Positions 6,207-12,230 of a stretch of DNA of 13,870 bases are shown piece by piece. The DNA comes from Chthoniobacter flavus (lineage in GTDB: Bacteria; Verrucomicrobiota; Verrucomicrobiia; Chthoniobacterales; DYNR01). The notes beneath the pieces were generated by a model. It did no database searches, was not told where the DNA came from, and saw only the letters and a list, made by a program, of their open reading frames with translations. A program made the position numbers and the translations under genes. Where the stretch lies: NCBI GenBank assembly GCA_020720945.1, contig DYNR01000009.1, positions 1-13,870 on the forward strand, written 5' to 3'. The stretch's first letter is position 1, and each line of letters opens with the position of its first letter.

Positions 6207-9200
6207 ATGAATAACGATGAAAAATTCGGTGAAGGGGGAGGGGAGGAAATTGACCCTACAAGCGTGGCGGGTAGTTCGGCAAAGAAATCGGAGTGGGGGG
6301 TTCGATTTTTTGCGGTTGCGGTTTTTCTTTTTCTTTTTGCGCTGGTTGCATTGGGAGGGGTTTCGGCGTGGGTGATTTTTGGAGGGAGAGGAAATCCCGT
6401 GCAACAATACACGCAGGGGGTCCGCTATTTCAACGGGAGCGGGGTTCCGGTGGACGCGGCAAAGGCGGTTTCGTATTTTCGGCGGGCGGCGGATCAGGGG
6501 AATGTGGACGCGGTTTGCAATTTGGGTTTTTGCTATTATTACGGGATCGGGGTAAAGGCGGATTTTGGGGAGGCGGCACGGAGGTTTCGCGATGCGGCGT
6601 TTGCTGGTAATTTGCAGGCGCAGAATAATTTAGCGATTTGTTATTTCAACGGCGAAGGGGTCGAAAAGGACGAGGGGGCGGCGCGTGACTGGTGGGTGCG
6701 CGCGGCGGAGGGCGGGGATTTGCAGGCGCAGTTGGCGATGGGCATACTCGTGGGGCAAGAGGATGCTGCGGGGGCTACTTGGTGGTTTCGGAGGGCGGCG
6801 GAACGGGGGAATGCGAAGGCGCAGTTCCGTCTCGGTTGTGCCTATGCGCAGGGGGAAGGGGTTGCCAAAAATTTGCGGGAAGCGGTTCGTTGGTGGGATG
6901 CGGCGGCGGATCAGGGCAATCTGGAAGCCAGATACAATTTGGCTTGGGCTTATGCGAATGGGGAGGGGGTGGCGCAGGATTGGAGGCGTGCGGCGGGTTT
7001 GTTGCGCGAGGCGGCGGCGGCGGGGAACTCGTTGGCGCAGTATGGGTTGGCGTGGTGTTTGGAGAATGGGGCAGGAGTTGCAGTGGACGAAGGGGAAGCG
7101 TTTTTTTGGTATCGGAAGGCGGCGGAGGCGGGGGATGCGGCGGCGCAGTGCAATGTCGCGTGGTGCTATGCGAACGGGAGGGGGGTGGATGCGGATATGG
7201 CGGAAGCGGTTTCTTGGTATCGGAGGGCGGCGGAAGGAGGGGATCCTGAGGCGCAACTTGCCGTGGGGCTTTGCTACGAAAACGGTTTTTTTGCGGGAAG
7301 AGATTTGGTGGAGTCTTTGGCGTGGTATTTGCGTTCGGGGAAATCTGGGAACGCGGTGGCACAATATCGTGCGGGCGTTTTTTTTCGGGAGGGGGAAGGG
7401 GTTGCGAGGGATGAAAATGAAGCGGCGAACTGGTTTAAGAAAGCGGCGAATGGCGGGGATGCTTTGGCGCAATTCGAGCTAGGGAGATGTTACGCGGAGG
7501 GGGAAGGGTTGCGGGCGGATTCTGTTTTGGCGGAAGAGTGGTATGGGAAAGCGGCAGGGCAAGGCGAAGTGCGGGCGATGCTCGCGCTGGCGTTGGCACG
7601 GTTGGAGGTGGGGGATGAGGCGGTATTTTTCCAGTGGATCGAGAAGGCGGTGAAGTCGGGCAACCCTTTGGCGCAGTGGGTGTTGGGCGATTGTTTTTTC
7701 TATGGATACGGGGTGGGCAGGGACGGGGGGAAGGCGTTTGCGCTGTATCGGGAGGCGGCGTCGGGAGGGTCGGGGGCAGCGTTGTTTCGGGAGGGCGTTT
7801 GCTATCGGGACGGGGTAGGCGTGGAAGAAGATCGGGGCGAGGCGTTCCGCTGTTTTTTATCGGGGGCGCAAGCGGGGAACCTTGCCGCGCAGGTTGCGGT
7901 GGGGCGGTGTTATGCGGGGGGCGATGGGGTGGCAAAGGATTTGCGGGAAGCCGCGGAGTGGTATCGGAAGGCGGCGGGGCGGGGCAATGCGGAAGCCCAG
8001 TTTTTGTTGGCCGCGCAACTGGCATCAGGGGAGGGGGTTGCGAAGAACCAGGAGGAGGCGGTCGGGTGGAGTTGGAAGGCGGCGGAAGGGGGGGATGTGG
8101 ACGCATTGGAGTTTTTGGGGATGAGTTATTATCGTGGCGATGGGGTGGTGCGGAGTTTGCCTTTGGCTGTGCGGTGTTGGGTGTTGGCGGCGGCGCAGGG
8201 AAGGGTTTTGTCTAAAATTTGTTTGGCTTGGAACGATGCGGAAACGGGGGAATCTCCGGAGGGTTTTGCCTGGGCAGCGCGGTTGTATGCCGAAGGGCTA
8301 GCACTTTCTCGCGGACGAGAACTTTCTCGCAGACGAGAACTTTCTCGCGGACGAGAAAAAGTCGGGGATGCGGGGCGATATTTTCTTTCGGGGGCGGAAG
8401 TGGGCGGGGTGATGGAGCAATATAATTTAGGCTGGTGTTACGAGAACGGTGTGGGAGTCCCGCGAGATATGCGGGAGGCGGCGCGGTGGTATCGGAAGGC
8501 GGCGGAACAAGGAAACGCGTTGGCGCAGACGGCGTTAGGGGCGTGTTATGCCAAGGGGGAGGGGGTTGGCAAAGATGCGAAAGAGGCGCTTCGTTGGTAT
8601 TCGGATGCGGCGGGGAAGGGAGAGCTTGGCGCGCTTTGTGCGTTGGGGGGCATTTACATGAAAGGCGAAGGGGTTGGGAAGAACTGGGCAAAAGCGGTTT
8701 CGTGTTATTTTGCGGCGGCGAAGGGAGGATATGCGGAAGCGCAGAACCGTTACGGGGTTTGTTTGTTGGAAGGAAAAGGGGTGGCTTCCGATGCGGGGGC
8801 GGCGGTGGAGTGGTTTTCGTTGGCGGCGGAGCAGGGGGATGCCGATGCGCAGAAGAACTTGGGGCTTTGCTATTTTTTGGGGCAAGGGGTCGCGAAAGAT
8901 CCGGTTGTGGCGGTCGGGTTATTTCGGAAAGCGGCGGAGGCGGGAAATGCGCAGGCGCAGTATTGTTTGGGGATGTGTTACGAGATGGATGCAGGGATTT
9001 CCAAAAATTTGGAGGAGGCTGTGGGGTGGTATCGGAGGGCGGCGGATGCGGGGTATGCGAAGGCGCAGGTGGCACTCGGGAACTGCTATTTTGCGGGCGG
9101 GGGAGTGCCTGTTGATTTTGCGGAAGGGGCGCGGTGGTATCGGAAGGCGGCGGGTGCGGGAGATGTGACCGCGCAAGTTCTTTTGGGGAACTGTTATTTG

Positions 9201-9854
9201 AGGGGCGAAGGAGTCGTTTCGGATTTTGGGGAAGCGGTGGGGTGGTATCGGCGGGCGGCGGATGCGGGGAATGCCGAGGCGCAATATGCGTTAGGCGGGT
9301 GTTATTACCAAGGCGTGGGAGTGCGGAAAGATTTGCAGGAAGCGGTGCGGTGGTATCGGAAGGCGGCGGAGCAAGGAAACATCGAGGCGCAATACAGTTT
9401 GGGTTTGTGCTATTTCAAGGCAACGGGGGTTCCGAAGGACGATGTGGAAGCGGTGGGATGGTATCGGAAGACGGCGGAGGCGGGGAATGCCGATGCCCAG
9501 TGTTATTTGGGGGTGTGTTATGCAAAAGGCTTTGGGGTTGAAAAAGATCCAGCGGAATCGGTGCGGTGGTATCGGATGGCGGCAGAACAAGGCAATTCGG
9601 TTGCGCAGTATAATTTGGGGATCAGTTATGCCAAGGGGTCCGGGGTGCGAAAAGACATGGGGGAAGCGGTGCGGTGGTGGACCCAGGCGGCAGAGAAACG
9701 GAATGACCGGGCGCAATACAATTTGGGGTTGTGCTATTATACGGGGGACGGGGAAACCAAAAATACGGTCGAGGCGGTGCGCTGGTGGATTCATGCAGCG
9801 AGGCAGGGAAACGACGATGCGAGGAACAACTTGCTCGCTTTGGGGATTAAATGA
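6207..9854 (+). CDS. Giant membrane-anchored Sel1-like repeat protein (about 31 repeats)
   Basis: This 1215-aa protein has an acidic N-terminal tail, a basic patch (KKSEWGVR), one membrane segment at about 34-58, and then almost nothing but Sel1-like repeats. By hand I count about 31 units of 36 residues with the pattern Y.LG.CY..G.GV..D..EAV.WYRKAAE.GNA.AQ. Units 4 and 12 are shortened, and unit 18 carries an 18-residue insertion (700-717). The charge pattern suggests the N-terminus is cytoplasmic and the repeats lie across the membrane. Sel1 repeats form a right-handed alpha-solenoid and serve as binding scaffolds; no catalytic motif is visible. I chose ATG 6207; an in-frame GTG at 6195 would add four residues. 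The base use is extremely G-rich, which gives long false frames on both strands. The partner is unknown; nearby envelope genes hint at assembly or signalling there. Confidence 0.93.
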   Translation: MNNDEKFGEGGGEEIDPTSVAGSSAKKSEWGVRFFAVAVFLFLFALVALGGVSAWVIFGGRGNPVQQYTQGVRYFNGSGVPVDAAKAVSYFRRAADQGNVDAVCNLGFCYYYGIGVKADFGEAARRFRDAAFAGNLQAQNNLAICYFNGEGVEKDEGAARDWWVRAAEGGDLQAQLAMGILVGQEDAAGATWWFRRAAERGNAKAQFRLGCAYAQGEGVAKNLREAVRWWDAAADQGNLEARYNLAWAYANGEGVAQDWRRAAGLLREAAAAGNSLAQYGLAWCLENGAGVAVDEGEAFFWYRKAAEAGDAAAQCNVAWCYANGRGVDADMAEAVSWYRRAAEGGDPEAQLAVGLCYENGFFAGRDLVESLAWYLRSGKSGNAVAQYRAGVFFREGEGVARDENEAANWFKKAANGGDALAQFELGRCYAEGEGLRADSVLAEEWYGKAAGQGEVRAMLALALARLEVGDEAVFFQWIEKAVKSGNPLAQWVLGDCFFYGYGVGRDGGKAFALYREAASGGSGAALFREGVCYRDGVGVEEDRGEAFRCFLSGAQAGNLAAQVAVGRCYAGGDGVAKDLREAAEWYRKAAGRGNAEAQFLLAAQLASGEGVAKNQEEAVGWSWKAAEGGDVDALEFLGMSYYRGDGVVRSLPLAVRCWVLAAAQGRVLSKICLAWNDAETGESPEGFAWAARLYAEGLALSRGRELSRRRELSRGREKVGDAGRYFLSGAEVGGVMEQYNLGWCYENGVGVPRDMREAARWYRKAAEQGNALAQTALGACYAKGEGVGKDAKEALRWYSDAAGKGELGALCALGGIYMKGEGVGKNWAKAVSCYFAAAKGGYAEAQNRYGVCLLEGKGVASDAGAAVEWFSLAAEQGDADAQKNLGLCYFLGQGVAKDPVVAVGLFRKAAEAGNAQAQYCLGMCYEMDAGISKNLEEAVGWYRRAADAGYAKAQVALGNCYFAGGGVPVDFAEGARWYRKAAGAGDVTAQVLLGNCYLRGEGVVSDFGEAVGWYRRAADAGNAEAQYALGGCYYQGVGVRKDLQEAVRWYRKAAEQGNIEAQYSLGLCYFKATGVPKDDVEAVGWYRKTAEAGNADAQCYLGVCYAKGFGVEKDPAESVRWYRMAAEQGNSVAQYNLGISYAKGSGVRKDMGEAVRWWTQAAEKRNDRAQYNLGLCYYTGDGETKNTVEAVRWWIHAARQGNDDARNNLLALGIK
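8303..8356. repeat. Three tandem 18-bp palindromic units inside the Sel1 gene
   Basis: Units 8303-8320, 8321-8338 and 8339-8356 read ACTTTCTCGCGGACGAGA, with one change in the middle unit (A at 8331). Each unit contains the inverted arms TTCTCG and CGAGAA around a four-base centre, the last arm base coming from the next unit. The insert is in frame and adds LSRGRE, LSRRRE, LSRGRE, a basic stretch unlike the Sel1 consensus. Confidence 0.92.
8973..9620 (+). repeat. Nucleotide-level 108-bp tandem repeat block in the Sel1 gene
   Basis: The string TGGTATCGG recurs at 9027, 9135, 9243, 9351, 9459 and 9567, exactly 108 bases (36 codons) apart. It is mostly followed by close variants of AAGGCGGCGG. 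Here the repeats are similar in codon choice and not only in protein sequence, in contrast to more diverged units near 7300 and 8200. This points to recent duplication or conversion among these units. Confidence 0.75.
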
Positions 9855-9886
9855 AACGACTTGCCGCAGAGTCTGCCTCTTGCGAA

Positions 9887-12061
9887 TCAAATTTTTCCCG
9901 ATTCCAAAAGGGGACGGAGGCGGGAGTGGCGCGAGGAAGTGCGGTTGTTTTGAACGGCAAAGGAAAAGGCTTTTTCTTCGCCGACTAAGATGACGAGTTT
10001 TTTTCCTCTGGTCACGCCTGTGTAAAGCAGGTTGCGTTGGAGCAAAACATACTGCTGCATGGAGAGCGGGAGCACGATAGCAGGGAACTCCGAGCCTTGG
10101 CTTTTGTGGATGGTCACGGCGTAGGCGAGGGAAACTTCATCCATTTCCCGGAAGTCGTAAACCACTTTTTTTGTTTCAAAAAGGATGGAAACTTCGAGGT
10201 TTTCCTCGTCGATGTCCACGATGCGCCCGATGTCTCCGTTGAATACTTCTTTATCGTGGTTGTTGCGGGTTTGGATGATTTTATCGCCGGTGCGGAACTC
10301 CGTGCCCGCGAAGGTGAGGGAAGACCCGCCGTGTTGTTTTGGGTTGATGGCGTTTTGTAGCAACTCGTTGAATTGGCGGGTGCCTAGAGAGCCGCGGTTC
10401 ATCGGGCAGAGGACTTGGATGTCTTCGCGGGGGTCGAGCCCGAATTTTTTTGGGATGCGGGAAGCGACCAGTTCGACGACGGTTTTTTGAATCGCCCCGG
10501 CATCGGGTTTTGCAACAAAAAGGAAGTCCGAGTTTTGGGGGAGTTCCGGGAGTTTTCCCAGATTGATTTCGTGGGCGGCGGAGATGATTTGGCTGCCTTC
10601 GGCCTGGCGAAAAATTTCTGTGAGGTGGACGGTCGGGATGCGTCCGCTCCCGATCATGTCGGCGAGGGCGGAGCCTGGACCGACGCTGGGGAGCTGGTCT
10701 TTGTCGCCGACGAAGAGGATGTGGGATTGTTCCGGGATAGCGCGCAAGAGCTTTTGCAAGAGCGGGATATCAATCATCGAAGATTCGTCAACGACGAGCA
10801 AGTCGCATTCCAGGAGGTTGTCTTTTCCTCGGGCGTAACGGCCGGGAGGCTGGTATTCCAAAAGGCGATGGATGGTTTTCGCTTCGCAGCCAGTGGTTTC
10901 TGAAAGGCGTTTTGCGGCTCTGCCAGTCGGAGCGCAAAGAGTGCAACGGATTTTTTTTGCTTGGAGGATGGAAAGGATGGCGTTGACGAGGGTTGTTTTT
11001 CCGACACCGGGGCCGCCGGTGATGATGGCGATGCGGGAGGACAAGGCGGTGCGGAGGGCGTCGCGCTGCGAGGGGGCGAGCTGTTTTTTCGTTTTTGTTT
11101 CCACCCATGAAGCGGCTTTTTCAAAGTCGATGGGAGGGTAAACCGATGGGAGGGAAGCGGCGGAGAGGAGGCGGGCGGCGATTTCTTTTTCCGCAAAGTG
11201 GAGAAAGGGGAGGTAGGCGAGGTTTTCTTCGGAGACGATTTCGTGGTCGCCGAGCAACTGGTTGAACGCCGCTTCCACGGGGGGGAGGTCGATTTCGAGG
11301 AGCGCGGCACTTTTGTTCAAAAGCTCTTGGGTCGGGAGGGCGCAGTGGCCGGAGTCTGTCGCTTCATTCAAGACATAGGCGATGCCGGCGGCAGCCCGCT
11401 GCGGGGAATCGGCGGGAATCCCGAGGCGGCGGGCGATGGCATCGGCGGTTTTGAACCCGATGCCGTGGATGTCTTTTGCCAGCGAGTAAGGGAAGGCGCG
11501 GACGGTTTCGATGGCCCGTTCGCCGTAGGTTTTGTAAATCCGTAACGCCTTGCTCGTGCTGATGCCGTAGGAGTGGAGGAAGACCATGATTTCCCTGACA
11601 TTTTTTTGTTCCTTCCATGCGTCGCGGATTTTTTTTCTCCGTTCGGTTCCGATGCCGGGAATTTGTTCTAAAAGGGCGGAGCGTTCTTCGATGATTGAAA
11701 AAATTTCCGCGCCGAATTTTTTCACCATTTTTTTCGCATAGGAGGGGCCGATTCCTTTGATGAGGTTGCCCGCCAAGAATTTTTCGATTCCTTCGAGCGA
11801 GGAAGGCGGAACGCTACGGATTTCATCCGCCTTGAATTGGCGACCGTGATCGCGGTCGGTCACCCACCTCCCTTGCGCAGAAATCCACTCGCCCGTGTGG
11901 AGATCTATCGCATTGCCGACAACGGTAACGAGGTCGCGCTCGCCCTTTACTTCGAGTCGGAGGACAGAGAAACCCGATTCTTCCGAGTGGAAGGTGATTC
12001 GCTCCAGCGTGCCAGAAATCGTATTCGGCGAAGTGGGGGGCGGTTTGCGGTCGGTGTTCAT
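9887..12061 (-). CDS. recD2: RecD2-type SF1B DNA helicase
   Basis: This 724-aa protein has the full RecD2 layout. Residues about 14-90 form the N-terminal OB-like domain (ISGTLERITFHSEESGFSV). Helix-hairpin-helix segments follow (LIKGIGPSYAKKM, LEQIPGIGTERRKKI, IHGIGFKTADAIARRLGI). The superfamily 1 motor then shows a Q-like motif (APSQRDAL), Walker A GGPGVGKT at 349-356 with Lys355, Walker B VVDESSM with Asp425 and Glu426, motif III GDKDQLPSVGPG, and motif VI YTGVTRGK near the end. RecD2 is a 5'-3' helicase found in bacteria that often lack RecBCD, and acts in repair and replication fork upkeep. No recB or recC is in the window. The gene converges on the Sel1 gene with 32 bases between. The start ATG 12061 has no obvious Shine-Dalgarno, and the methyltransferase gene ends 169 bases upstream. 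Confidence 0.97.
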   Translation of the reverse strand: MNTDRKPPPTSPNTISGTLERITFHSEESGFSVLRLEVKGERDLVTVVGNAIDLHTGEWISAQGRWVTDRDHGRQFKADEIRSVPPSSLEGIEKFLAGNLIKGIGPSYAKKMVKKFGAEIFSIIEERSALLEQIPGIGTERRKKIRDAWKEQKNVREIMVFLHSYGISTSKALRIYKTYGERAIETVRAFPYSLAKDIHGIGFKTADAIARRLGIPADSPQRAAAGIAYVLNEATDSGHCALPTQELLNKSAALLEIDLPPVEAAFNQLLGDHEIVSEENLAYLPFLHFAEKEIAARLLSAASLPSVYPPIDFEKAASWVETKTKKQLAPSQRDALRTALSSRIAIITGGPGVGKTTLVNAILSILQAKKIRCTLCAPTGRAAKRLSETTGCEAKTIHRLLEYQPPGRYARGKDNLLECDLLVVDESSMIDIPLLQKLLRAIPEQSHILFVGDKDQLPSVGPGSALADMIGSGRIPTVHLTEIFRQAEGSQIISAAHEINLGKLPELPQNSDFLFVAKPDAGAIQKTVVELVASRIPKKFGLDPREDIQVLCPMNRGSLGTRQFNELLQNAINPKQHGGSSLTFAGTEFRTGDKIIQTRNNHDKEVFNGDIGRIVDIDEENLEVSILFETKKVVYDFREMDEVSLAYAVTIHKSQGSEFPAIVLPLSMQQYVLLQRNLLYTGVTRGKKLVILVGEEKAFSFAVQNNRTSSRHSRLRPLLESGKI

Positions 12062-12230
12062 TGAAACGGAGAGTGAATGTTGCTGTCCAGAGTCGCTGGT
12101 GTTTCAGGGGAATCCATTCAGCGAATAGGAAAAATGCGGTGGGTGCTTTGGAAGAACAGCGCAGAGTAAACTTTCTTTGAGCAGGCGGCGAACAACGAGG
12201 AAAAGTGCGAGGGTGCTGAGTAGGATTGCT

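Noticed and set aside
6630..9075. Several long frames antisense to, or in other frames of, the Sel1 gene
   Set aside because: Their products are low-complexity Pro/Arg or Gly-rich mirrors of the 108-base repeats; they are open only because of the extreme G-rich composition.
9866..9876. Palindrome GCAGAGTCTGC as a terminator between the converging Sel1 and recD2 genes
   Set aside because: The arms are five bases with a one-base loop and no T-run follows; it is too weak for an intrinsic terminator.
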